Shown here in pieces: positions 1 to 7,144 of a DNA stretch of 16,062 bases. The stretch lies in the NCBI GenBank assembly GCA_036558305.1, contig DATBFX010000429.1, positions 1-16,062 of the forward strand, read 5' to 3'. Made by a program: the position numbers and the translations under genes. The notes under the pieces were generated by a model, which was not told the origin of the DNA, searched no databases, and worked only from the letters and a program-made list of their open reading frames with translations. Origin of the DNA: DATBFX01 sp036558305. Its GTDB lineage: Bacteria > Chloroflexota > Chloroflexia > Thermomicrobiales > UBA6265. Numbering within the stretch: the first letter of the stretch is position 1; each line of letters begins with the position of its first letter.

Positions 1-22
1 TTCGACGAAGATGGGAGAACGG

Positions 23-1243
23 ATGGGGAACCGGATCGGGGGGAAGAGGGCCGCGATCGCCAGGGTGCTCGCGCTGCCCGTTGTCGTTCTTGGCCTCATC
101 TGGGGCCCCACCGCGCTCACGGTCGCGCGAACGCCGGCCACCGCCATGTACCGCGGCAACGCCGCCCGCACCGGTGCCCAGCCCGGCCCCGGCCCGGCGA
201 GCGCGCCGACCGAACGGTGGCAGGTGGTCCTGGACGAGCCGGTATTGTCCTCGCCGATCGTCGCCGCCGGGGTCGCCTACGTCAAAGCGTGGGACGACAA
301 ACTCCACGCCCTCGACACCGCGACCGGCAAAGAGAAGTGGAGTTTCCAGACCGGCGGCCTCGACACCGCGCCGGCCGTCGTCGACGGGGTCGTCTACGCG
401 GGTGGGGCCGATGGCGACGAGACGTCCGGAACCCTCTACGCGATCGACGCCGCGAGCGGACGAGAAATCTGGCGCCACCAGACGGCCTTCGCCCTCTCCG
501 ATTCCTCACCGGTCGTGGTCGACGGCGTGGTCTACGTCGGCGGCGGCAACGGAGACGAAACGGACGGCGCCCTCTATGCCGTCGATGCCGCCACCGGCGA
601 CGAGGTCTGGAGTCTCGAGACCGGGATGCCGGTCTGGTCCGCACCGGCGGTCGCCAAAGGCGTCGTCTACGTCGGCGGCGGCGGTCTGGACTGGGACCAC
701 GGCGCCGTCTTCGCGATCGACGCCGCGACCGGCCACGAGGTCTGGACGTTCGAGGTCGACGACGGTCCAGTCGTCGCGAGCCCCGCCGTCGCGGGCGGTC
801 TGGTCTACGCCACCAGCGGCTCGCTGCACGCGATCAGCGCCAGGAGCGGGAAGACCGTTTGGACGCTGGCCGACGACAAAGCCACCTTCGACACCGCGCC
901 GGCAGTCGTCGACCACGTCGTCTACGTCGGCGGCACGAAACTGGTCGCCCTGGACGCCAAATCGGGCGATCCGATCTGGACCTTCACCGGCACTGCCTCC
1001 TACGTGGCGAGTCCGGTGGTCGCCGATGGGGTGCTCTACGCCGGCACCTACGACGGCGCACTCCTCGCGATCGACGCGGCGAACGGCGACCAAATCTGGC
1101 GCTACACGGTCGCGGTCGCCGGCGACACCGCCGGCCGCCAGATCGAAGGCTCCCCCGCGGTCGTCGGCGGCGTGATCTACGTCGGCAGCTTCGACGTCAG
1201 CGGCGATCACCACAGCGGCGCCATCCACGCCGTCGGGTCGTAA
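23..1243 (+). CDS. Exported PQQ-type beta-propeller repeat protein
   Basis: This protein of about 406 residues has a basic N-terminus and a hydrophobic stretch at residues 14-34, consistent with a signal peptide or membrane anchor, so it probably acts outside the membrane. At least seven repeats of the pattern A-[IVL]-D-A-x-[ST]-G-x-x-[IV]-W follow (for example AIDAASGREIW, AVDAATGDEVW, AIDAATGHEVW). With the N-terminal strand RWQVV and the closing AIHAV strand they could form an eight-bladed propeller. The fold is that of PQQ-dependent dehydrogenases and BamB. No dehydrogenase catalytic domain or haem motif is visible, so it is more likely a binding or scaffold protein than an enzyme. I chose the ATG at 23 because GGGAG lies 5 nt upstream; an in-frame ATG at 11 is the alternative. 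The M20 gene follows after 106 nt on the same strand. The fold is clear and the ligand unknown. Confidence 0.85.
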   Translation: MGNRIGGKRAAIARVLALPVVVLGLIWGPTALTVARTPATAMYRGNAARTGAQPGPGPASAPTERWQVVLDEPVLSSPIVAAGVAYVKAWDDKLHALDTATGKEKWSFQTGGLDTAPAVVDGVVYAGGADGDETSGTLYAIDAASGREIWRHQTAFALSDSSPVVVDGVVYVGGGNGDETDGALYAVDAATGDEVWSLETGMPVWSAPAVAKGVVYVGGGGLDWDHGAVFAIDAATGHEVWTFEVDDGPVVASPAVAGGLVYATSGSLHAISARSGKTVWTLADDKATFDTAPAVVDHVVYVGGTKLVALDAKSGDPIWTFTGTASYVASPVVADGVLYAGTYDGALLAIDAANGDQIWRYTVAVAGDTAGRQIEGSPAVVGGVIYVGSFDVSGDHHSGAIHAVGS

Positions 1244-1349
1244 GGCTCCCTCGCGCCCGATTCCCTGTCGACACGCCCCACCGTACACCGACCGAACCGG
1301 CTATCATGCCGTCCGGCCCGATCCGCCATTTGCCTGGAGTCCTACTGCC

Positions 1350-2735
1350 ATGACGAATATCGACCACCTCGACCGCGTTCTCGCCGCCTGCGACGCCCAC
1401 CGCGACCGCGACCTCGCCGACCTCGTCCGCCTCCTCCGCCAACCGAGCATCAGCGCCCAGAACGTCGGCGTCGCCGAATGCGCCGCCCTCATCGCGGACC
1501 TGCTGCGACAGGCAGGATTCGAACCGCGGCTCTTCGAGACACCCCGCCACCCGATGATCTACGCCGAACGCCTCCAGTCACCGGGCAAACCGACCGTCCT
1601 CGTCTACGGCCACTACGACGTCCAACCGCCCGACCCCCTCGACGCCTGGTTCAGCCCCCCCTTCGAACCGACGATCCGCGACGGCAAACTCTTCGCCCGC
1701 GGCGCCGGCGACAACAAGGGCCAGTTCTTCGCCCAGATCTGCGGCGCCCGCGCCTGGCTGGAAACCGCCGGCGAGTTGCCGGTCAACGTCAAGTTCCTCC
1801 TCGAAGGCGAAGAGGAAACCGGCAGTCCCCACCTCGACCGCTTCGTCGAGGACCACCGCGACCTCCTCGCCGCCGACCTCGTCTACACCTCCGACGGCCC
1901 CGTTTTCGACGACGACCAACCGATCGTCGTCTACGGCGTCCGCGGCATGGTCTACGTCGAGCTCCACGCCCGCGGCGCCCATCACGACCTCCACTCCGGC
2001 AACTGGGGCGGCATCGCCCCCAACCCCGCCTGGACCCTCGTCCGCCTTCTCGACACCATGCTCGACCCCGACAACAACGTCCAGATCGCCGGGTTCTACG
2101 ACGACGTTCAAACCGTAACCCCCTTGATGCGCGCCGCGATGGACAGCCTTCCGCTCAATCAGCAGGCCGTCCTCGGCAACCTCGGCATCGCCCAATTGCC
2201 GCCACCAAAGGACCTCCCCTACTTCGACCGCCTGATGACCCGGCCCACCCTCAACATCGCCGGTTTCAGCAGCGGCTACGGCGGTCCCGGCAGCAAAACG
2301 ATCATCCCGTCCACCGCCACCGTCAAGATCGACATGCGCCTCGTCCCCAAGCAGGACCCCGCCGACGTCTACGCCAAATTCGTCGCCCACGTCGCCCACC
2401 ACGCCCCCGGCGTCGAAGTCCGCTTCCTCGGCAGCATGGACCCCTCCGCCACCCCCCTCGACCACCCCTTCGCCGACCCCGTCCGCCGCGCCGTCACCCG
2501 CGGTTTCGGCAAAGCCCCCCTCGACGTCCCCCTCCTCGGCGGCAGTCTCCCCGACGCCGTCTGGACCCAAACCCTCGGTCTCCCCTCCTTCCTCGTCCCC
2601 TACGCCAACCCCGACGAAGACAACCACGCCCCCAACGAAAACATCAAAATCGACCGCTTCCACGCCGGCATACGCACCGCGGCGACGCTACTGGCGGAAC
2701 TGGCTTCGCCGGTCCCCAGTTCTGCTGTAGGATAG
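1350..2735 (+). CDS. M20 family metallo-dipeptidase
   Basis: This 461-residue protein is full length for the carnosinase/CNDP-like branch of the M20 peptidases, which use two zinc ions to hydrolyse dipeptides or acylated amino acids in the cytoplasm. All expected metal and catalytic residues are present: H88 and D90 in GHYDVQP, the bridging D121 in GAGDNKG, the E155-E156 pair in EGEEETGS, D182 in SDGP, and H426 in EDNHAPNE. The lid/dimerisation domain lies at about residues 200-385, with ARGAHHDLHSG near residues 207-218. There is no signal peptide. GGAG at 1336-1339, 10 nt before the ATG, supports the start. Codon choice is strikingly C-rich on the coding strand, more so than in the module downstream. 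The exact substrate cannot be read from sequence. A TATCAT hexamer at 1302-1307 could be a -10 element, but no -35 partner is clear. Confidence 0.93.
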   Translation: MTNIDHLDRVLAACDAHRDRDLADLVRLLRQPSISAQNVGVAECAALIADLLRQAGFEPRLFETPRHPMIYAERLQSPGKPTVLVYGHYDVQPPDPLDAWFSPPFEPTIRDGKLFARGAGDNKGQFFAQICGARAWLETAGELPVNVKFLLEGEEETGSPHLDRFVEDHRDLLAADLVYTSDGPVFDDDQPIVVYGVRGMVYVELHARGAHHDLHSGNWGGIAPNPAWTLVRLLDTMLDPDNNVQIAGFYDDVQTVTPLMRAAMDSLPLNQQAVLGNLGIAQLPPPKDLPYFDRLMTRPTLNIAGFSSGYGGPGSKTIIPSTATVKIDMRLVPKQDPADVYAKFVAHVAHHAPGVEVRFLGSMDPSATPLDHPFADPVRRAVTRGFGKAPLDVPLLGGSLPDAVWTQTLGLPSFLVPYANPDEDNHAPNENIKIDRFHAGIRTAATLLAELASPVPSSAVG

Positions 2736-2801
2736 GTATGGCAACGCGATCTTGGCCGTATTCGTTGACGGGCCGATGGGGGCCATCAGCGGACGACGAG
2801 C

Positions 2802-3173
2802 ATGGCACGATCAACAGTGGCGACGCAGGCTCCTCAACGCAACTTCGACGAGATGAATCTCCCCCCGATGCCCCCAAAGATTCTGGCCGCATATAAGCGC
2901 ATGTGGAGCGAGCCGGATCTCTTTGACGATTTCGACCCCGGAGACACGGGCATCTGGGTTATTTTCTCTGGCGAACGGGTCGTCGCCCACGGCCCCTCGC
3001 TCGAAGAAGCCTCGCGCATCGCGCGCGAAGCCGGCGAAAAGGACGAGGATCTGCTCATCGTTCCGCTGCCACCCGACGATTGGGTTGGCATCGAGCGATG
3101 GAAGAGCGATCGTATCGCTGGGCGTGTCCGTACTCCACTCGCCGAAATCAACTCCTCCCCACCGTCCGAGTGA
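2802..3173 (+). CDS. Small DUF5678-like protein, module copy 1
   Basis: This is a 123-residue soluble protein of unknown function. Residues 20-35 carry a PPMPPKIL motif followed by a helical YKRMW segment. Residues 50-92 read G-IWVIFSGERVVAHG, then SLEEASRIAREAG, then a strand ending in PPDDW. This 'carry the W-V, GE-x-V-V-A-x-G' pattern is what I associate with DUF5678; the family name is from memory and moderately sure. The start MARST matches the start of copy 2 (3619). The body ends at DDWV (residue 94), and the remaining ~25 residues are probably an accidental extension: codon 98 (GAG, 3093-3095) aligns with the TAG stop of copy 2, so reading continues into the next gene and overlaps it by 76 nt. 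It is followed directly by the aspartic protease. A role as antitoxin-like partner, substrate or regulator of that protease is inference only. Confidence 0.72.
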   Translation: MARSTVATQAPQRNFDEMNLPPMPPKILAAYKRMWSEPDLFDDFDPGDTGIWVIFSGERVVAHGPSLEEASRIAREAGEKDEDLLIVPLPPDDWVGIERWKSDRIAGRVRTPLAEINSSPPSE

Positions 3174-3499
3174 CGTTCACCTATTCCCGCACGACGAGAG
3201 CAGTCGACGGTCTCGTGGATTCAGGAGCCGAACGTTCGGCATGTTCCGCGCCGATTGCTCGTGAAGCGGGTATCGATCGTTCCCCGTTCCCCGTTCACCC
3301 GATTCGAGGACCCGGCAACGTCACCCGGGCGCGACTCTGCCCGATCGACATCAATATGCTCGGACAACGAATCGCGACCGAAATCCTCGTTCTTGAGACG
3401 AACATCGTGCTCGTCCTCCTTGGTCGCCACGACGTCTTCCGCGCCTTCCAATTTGGTTTCGACGAGCGGGCGAGGACGCTCCTGGTCGAACCGTATTGA
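3098..3499 (+). CDS. Retropepsin-like aspartic protease, module copy 1
   Basis: This 133-residue protein has the layout of small clan AA (retropepsin-like) aspartic proteases, which are active as dimers. A beta-strand RVTFTY leads to GLVDSGA at residues 38-44, giving the catalytic D41 in a D-S-G motif. A flap region and RARLCPIDI strand follow, and the C-terminal signature VLLGRHDVFRAFQF at about residues 106-119 with FDERARTLLVEP closes the domain. The length is typical of a single-domain family member. I chose the ATG at 3098 over an in-frame ATG at 3080 because MEERSYRW matches the MPERSYRW start of copy 2. It overlaps the upstream DUF5678-like gene by 76 nt in another frame, implying translational coupling. 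The copy keeps both the active-site motif and the C-terminal signature and is likely functional. Its substrate is unknown. Confidence 0.72.
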   Translation: MEERSYRWACPYSTRRNQLLPTVRVTFTYSRTTRAVDGLVDSGAERSACSAPIAREAGIDRSPFPVHPIRGPGNVTRARLCPIDINMLGQRIATEILVLETNIVLVLLGRHDVFRAFQFGFDERARTLLVEPY

Positions 3500-3618
3500 T
3501 CCCTTCTGCCCGGCATGTTGGTGCGCCTCTCCGGCGCCAATGGTCTGGTACGATGCGCCAAGGGCGCCAACGGTACGACGCTTCGTCCCCCGATGGCTGC
3601 CGCGAAAGGATGGCGAAA

Positions 3619-3906
3619 ATGGCGCGATCGACGACGACGAACACGGCACCCGTTCGCGAAATCGACCGTTCAAGTCTGCCGCCGATGCCACCAAAGATTC
3701 TTGAATCGTATGTGAAGATGTGGCACGACCCGCACCTTTTCGACGGCCTAGAGGTCGGCGAAAGAGGACTTTGGGTGGCGATGCACGGCGAAGAGATCGT
3801 CGCCACGGGTACCTCGCACGACGAAGTCCTCCAGCGTGTTGAGCACTACGGGCCCGAAGACATCCTCATGCAATGGCTTGAACCAGATGACTGGGTGTAT
3901 TTCTAG
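3619..3906 (+). CDS. Small DUF5678-like protein, module copy 2
   Basis: This 95-residue protein is homologous along its length to the protein at 2802. Both begin MARST, share LPPMPPKIL at residues 20-28, have K-MW near residue 33, and share a core of the form G-x-WV-x-x-x-GE-x-[VI]-VA-x-G ending in PDDW. It stops at DDWVYF, which is probably the ancestral end of the family here. The ATG at 3619 is preferred over ATG 3610 because GAAAGG at 3604-3609 sits 9 nt upstream and because it matches the copy 1 start. Only 2 nt separate its TAG stop from the ATG of the broken protease, the same order as in copy 1. No enzymatic motif is visible. The gene itself looks intact although its partner is damaged. 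Confidence 0.7.
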   Translation: MARSTTTNTAPVREIDRSSLPPMPPKILESYVKMWHDPHLFDGLEVGERGLWVAMHGEEIVATGTSHDEVLQRVEHYGPEDILMQWLEPDDWVYF

Positions 3907-3908
3907 GG

Positions 3909-4200
3909 ATGCCGGAGCGCTCCTACCGTTGGCCGTTTTCCTATACGACTCGTCAAGGGCGGACGTATCCGACGCTTCCCGTGACCTTCACCTACCTGCG
4001 AACCACCCGGGTCGTGAAGGGACTCGTCGATTCGGGCTCGACTATGCCCGATCGATCTGGGCATTCTCGGGCTTCGTATCCCCATCGAAGCGTTCGTGGT
4101 CGAGGCCGACGTGACGATCCTCGGACGCCACGACGTCTTCCGAGCCTTCCAATTCGCCTTCGACGAGCGCGCCGAACTCTTGTTGGTCGAGCCGTATTGA
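3909..4200 (+). pseudogene. Retropepsin-like aspartic protease, copy 2, frameshifted by internal deletion
   Basis: The 5' part from ATG 3909 reads MPERSYRW...VTFTYLRTTR...GLVDSGS in one frame and matches residues 1-43 of the copy 1 protease, including the catalytic Asp motif. The 3' part, in a different frame and ending at TGA 4198-4200, reads RARLCPIDLGILG...VTILGRHDVFRAFQF...FDERAELLLVEPY and matches the copy 1 C-terminus. The spacing between shared landmarks (GATTC and GACT-TGCC) is 115 nt in copy 1 but 11 nt here. About 104 nt are therefore missing near 4033-4036, which removes the flap region and shifts the frame. No single frame gives a complete protease, so I treat it as a pseudogene. 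The first frame stays open to 4241 with unrelated sequence. Confidence 0.75.
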
Positions 4201-4259
4201 CCGTGAAGGGAGTCCCCAGCTCATCGGCCAAACTACGATAAACCGCTAGGCCCTGAGTC

Positions 4260-4784
4260 GTGACCTACCTCAAAGGCTTCCTCCTCGGTCTCGCGCTCTG
4301 GATCGGCGTCGTCATCCTCGCCCTGACCGGGATTCGGACCGGTGACAATCGCCTGCTCTTCATTGCCGCTGCCGTCGTTCTCGCCTTCCTACTCGCTTGG
4401 CGACGCCTCTGGCGGCGAAGACGACGTCCGTCCTCCCATCGCATTCCCATCCCGCCCACTATTCGCCGCCAGATCTACGCCCGCGACCGCTACACCTGCG
4501 TCTACTGCGGCCGTCGCGGTCGCCGCCGCCTCCTGACCATCGACCACGTCTTCCCCGTCGCCCTCGGCGGCTCGAATGACGTCGGCAACCTCGTCACCGC
4601 CTGCCGCGCCTGCAATCTCACCAAAGGCGCCCGCCTCCTCGACGCCGCCGGCCTGCGCCGTTTCGCCGAAGAGCGCCACGCCTGGGCGGGCCGCATGCAC
4701 CGGCGCGGCTGCCTCCTGCGCTGGCTGCTCGTCGTCGCGTGCGCCGTCGCCATCGCGATCGTGTTCCAGCTTGTCGTTCGCTGA
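4260..4784 (+). CDS. Membrane-anchored HNH endonuclease domain protein
   Basis: This 174-residue protein starts at GTG 4260; no ATG lies before the nuclease domain. Two hydrophobic segments at about residues 4-25 and 32-50 are followed by a run of Arg. A compact HNH domain at residues 68-123 has C80/C83 (CVYCG), D95-H96 (LTIDHVFP), N106 and N110 (GGSNDVGN), and C115/C118-N119 (CRACN), so both the zinc ribbon and the catalytic His are present. A third hydrophobic segment at about residues 151-172 ends the protein. HNH domains of this type cut DNA in restriction, repair and mobile-element enzymes. Three membrane segments around one are unusual; by the positive-inside rule the Arg-rich loop and nuclease would face the cytoplasm. 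No partner restriction or methylase gene is nearby. The HNH assignment is firm and the biological role unknown. Confidence 0.85.
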   Translation: MTYLKGFLLGLALWIGVVILALTGIRTGDNRLLFIAAAVVLAFLLAWRRLWRRRRRPSSHRIPIPPTIRRQIYARDRYTCVYCGRRGRRRLLTIDHVFPVALGGSNDVGNLVTACRACNLTKGARLLDAAGLRRFAEERHAWAGRMHRRGCLLRWLLVVACAVAIAIVFQLVVR

Positions 4785-4861
4785 TGGGATACCACCGCTA
4801 TCCTTCACCCGAGCAGGCGTCACAATGCATGGGCATCCTGTGGCGGGTTGTGCGGTCGCCG

Positions 4862-6268
4862 CTACCATTCGACCGACAGCGCTGAGGCGTGCGAGTCGGC
4901 CGGAACCGGGTTGACGGCCACGACGACGAACGTTGCGGGCGCATTGCCGTATGCGTTCCAGACGTGGGCCGTCCCGGCAGTCAGCATTGCCTCCGTGCCC
5001 GGCGTCAGCGGCGCGTGACCGCTCAACGCTTCCTGCGTCCCGTCCTCGGCGATCACCCAGGCGGCCGGCAGTTCATGTGTCCACCCGTCGACTCCGATCG
5101 CCCACCTGGTGACATCGCTGGCATCCACCTCCACCGCACCCGCCTCCACCGCCAGCACCAAAGGCCCCCCATCCCCGAACGGCAGGGCCGCGCCGGGCGC
5201 CAGCGTCACCACCCCCATCGCGACCGACGATCCCAGCGACGTCAGGACGCCGGTGGCCGTCGTCAGCACCTGCATCGCCACGCCGGGCGCCAGCGCGGCA
5301 TCGCGGGCGGCTTGGGGGTCCAGTCCGAGGGCGGCGAGCCGGGGGTCCCCGGCTTGAATCGCGCCGACCGTGGGCAGGTACAGCGCCGCCGCCCGAGCCG
5401 GCGTCCACAGCGCGACGAGGAGGGCGATGGCAGCGCCGGTACCGCTGTTCCTCGCCACAAAGTGGATGTCCGGCGTAATCGAGAAAATCGCTCCGGGAAC
5501 CAGGGTGGCTGAGCGATCGGGCGGGATGGTTCTCCAGACGGCGGCATCGGTCATGTGGGCGCCGCCCGACTCCACCGTGGCGACCGCCGAGTCCGCCTCG
5601 GCGAAGACGGTCAGTTCTCCTGCCTCGATGAGGAGGAACCAGGTTGCGGGGTTCTCCGCCACCGTCAACTCGGCCCCCGGTTCCCAGGTCAGCCGCCGCA
5701 GCGCCACGACCCACGGCGCGTCGACCGAACTGGCGTGCAAGGTGGTTTGCCATAGCGGCGGGAGGAGGGTGACATCGCCCGGATCCCCCCACCGCTCGGC
5801 GACCCGACCCCCCACGATCCGCAGTAGCTCGATCGGCCCCCAGGCGGCGAGCGTGGCGGAGACCTGCCGGCCGATGAACGCGCCGGTTTCCGCTCCCGCG
5901 GCGTGGACTCGCACCGCCACGGCATCGTCGCCCGCGGCGCGCACGTCGTCGACTTCCAGGCGCAGCCCCGGAAACACGGCGTGGCGCCACACCAGCGCCT
6001 CCGCCAATCCCTCCCGGCCGCTCTCGCCGAGGCGCGCCGGGTGTTCGACGAAGTCGGGGGCGACCAATTCGTCGAGCGGCGCGGTATCGCCCGTCGCCAG
6101 GACCTCGTTCGCGGCGTCGTAGAACGCGCGGACGACCTCGACGTTCGCGGTGCTCGCCGCCGAGCTCCTCCTGGCGACGGGAGCGGTCACCGCCTGGGCC
6201 AACCCGAGGAGTCCGAACCCCGTACCGAGGAGGAGCATGCAGGTAAGGAGCAAGGCCGGTCGCGGCAT
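4862..6268 (-). CDS. Secreted SnoaL-like plus double-cupin protein
   Basis: This 468-residue protein begins with a signal peptide (MPRPALLLTCMLLLG..., hydrophobic to about residue 26, likely cut near AQAVTA). Residues ~42-165 match the SnoaL/NTF2-like ester-cyclase pattern: VVRAFYDAANEVLATG, LVAPDFVEHP, a central VDDVRAAGDDAVAVRV strand pair, and a final IVGGRVAERW. Two cupin-like beta barrels appear to follow, at about 180-300 (WEPGAELTV...WFLLIEAGELTVF) and 330-460 (LAPGAALPF...LVLAVEAGAVEV...GTAHVWNAYG). The usual His cluster of metal cupins is mostly absent, so these may bind small molecules rather than catalyse. GGAGG (6274-6278) lies 5 nt before the ATG. It is the last gene of the same-strand set with the SnoaL gene at 6460 and the LuxR regulator. 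The SnoaL assignment is good and the cupin assignment fair. Confidence 0.78.
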   Translation of the reverse strand: MPRPALLLTCMLLLGTGFGLLGLAQAVTAPVARRSSAASTANVEVVRAFYDAANEVLATGDTAPLDELVAPDFVEHPARLGESGREGLAEALVWRHAVFPGLRLEVDDVRAAGDDAVAVRVHAAGAETGAFIGRQVSATLAAWGPIELLRIVGGRVAERWGDPGDVTLLPPLWQTTLHASSVDAPWVVALRRLTWEPGAELTVAENPATWFLLIEAGELTVFAEADSAVATVESGGAHMTDAAVWRTIPPDRSATLVPGAIFSITPDIHFVARNSGTGAAIALLVALWTPARAAALYLPTVGAIQAGDPRLAALGLDPQAARDAALAPGVAMQVLTTATGVLTSLGSSVAMGVVTLAPGAALPFGDGGPLVLAVEAGAVEVDASDVTRWAIGVDGWTHELPAAWVIAEDGTQEALSGHAPLTPGTEAMLTAGTAHVWNAYGNAPATFVVVAVNPVPADSHASALSVEW

Positions 6269-6459
6269 GGATTCCTCCGCCCAGGACGCGCTACCCGACC
6301 GTCAGGCGGGTAGACGACGTCGAGGCTGAAACCGAACATGTTTTCGCCACGGATCGTCGACCAGGTCGGGCGCGGCCGAAGCGCTCGGCGGTCACGGCAA
6401 CTTCTCGCCGGTGACCGGTGACACGCTTACAACCTCTTCCGATCGACGCCTTCGTCGTA

Positions 6460-7017
6460 TTACGGCGTCGGCGACCCCGCCGCGGGCGTCCCCGGCGCGG
6501 CCGCCGCGGCGTACTGGGCGTCCAGCCCCGCGTCGTCGGTGTTTTGCCAGAGCTCGGCCATCTTGCCGCCCTCGATGCGAACGATGTCGATCCCGGTGTA
6601 GACGATCGGGAACGCCCGTCCATTTTCCGTCTGGGCGGTGGCCCGGATGGTCCACCGGGCTACGACGCGGTCCCCCTCTGCAATGACGTCGTCCGCCGTT
6701 AGCACCATGTCGGGCCAGGCCGTCCGCAGGTCCGCGGCCTGCTTCTTGACGGCCGCGGGGCCGACAAAGATCGGGGTCGGCGGCGGGTTGTACCAGACGA
6801 AGTCGGCGGTGAGGGTCTCGTCGGCGGCGGCCAGGTTTCCCTTGTTCCATACCTCGTCGTAGTACCGCAGCACCAGCGCCTTGTTGGCCGCGAGTTCGCC
6901 GGTTGGCGTTGCGTCCTGGGCACGCGCAGCGATTGCCGATCCGGCGAGCACGCCGCCGAGAGTCATGGCGACCAGGGCGAAGAAGACGACGGGACGCACG
7001 AAGGACGACGGGCGCAT
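6460..7017 (-). CDS. Secreted SnoaL-like (ester cyclase family) protein
   Basis: This protein of about 185 residues has a signal peptide (MRPSSFVRPVVFFALVAM..., cleavage likely at ARA|QDATP). A single SnoaL/NTF2-like domain follows: LVLRYYDEVWNKGNL, ETLTADFVWYNPP, a PDMVLTADDVIAEGDRVVARW strand pair, and IVRIEGGKMAELWQNTDD. SnoaL relatives include polyketide cyclases, but many family members are uncharacterised exported proteins. The C-terminal tail is rich in Ala, Gly and Pro. I chose ATG 7017 over an in-frame ATG at 7092 because GAAGGGAG (7025-7032) lies 7 nt upstream and the signal peptide then begins the protein. It lies 127 nt downstream of the LuxR-type regulator on the same strand and 191 nt upstream of the SnoaL-cupin gene, so regulation by the LuxR protein is plausible but inferred. 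Confidence 0.82.
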   Translation of the reverse strand: MRPSSFVRPVVFFALVAMTLGGVLAGSAIAARAQDATPTGELAANKALVLRYYDEVWNKGNLAAADETLTADFVWYNPPPTPIFVGPAAVKKQAADLRTAWPDMVLTADDVIAEGDRVVARWTIRATAQTENGRAFPIVYTGIDIVRIEGGKMAELWQNTDDAGLDAQYAAAAAPGTPAAGSPTP

Positions 7018-7094
7018 ACGCAGGCTCCCTTCAGCTTCGGACGGAAACACGGGGTCCGGTCTGAAGATGCAGCGAATGACGTCGTGCGCCATCC

Positions 7095-7105
7095 GTACTT
7101 TGTAC
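7095..7105. promoter_or_regulatory. Candidate operator: GTAC-N3-GTAC palindrome
   Basis: GTAC-TTT-GTAC lies 78 nt upstream of the SnoaL gene start and within the gap after the LuxR-type gene. Its symmetry and position suit a regulator-binding site, possibly for that LuxR protein. No second copy with the same spacing is present in the window. Confidence 0.3.
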
Positions 7106-7144
7106 CCATTCCTCGGTGGACGGTGCGCGCAGCAGTCTGTCGGA

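Noticed and set aside
81..1353. Overlapping open frames within the beta-propeller gene
   Set aside because: They consist of Arg/Pro/Ser-rich sequence in other frames of a gene with clear repeat periodicity.
5073..6122. Open frames on both strands inside the SnoaL-cupin gene
   Set aside because: They have shadow composition with no motif, whereas the 4862-6268 frame has a signal peptide, a ribosome binding site and recognisable domains.
6389..6417. Bulged hairpin between the two SnoaL genes
   Set aside because: It has a ~10-bp stem with a bulge and no U-tract in a GC-rich region. It is too weak to call a terminator.
7018..7092. Upstream ATG at 7092 for the SnoaL gene
   Set aside because: It would place 25 polar residues before the signal peptide, and it has no good ribosome binding site. 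ATG 7017 has both features.
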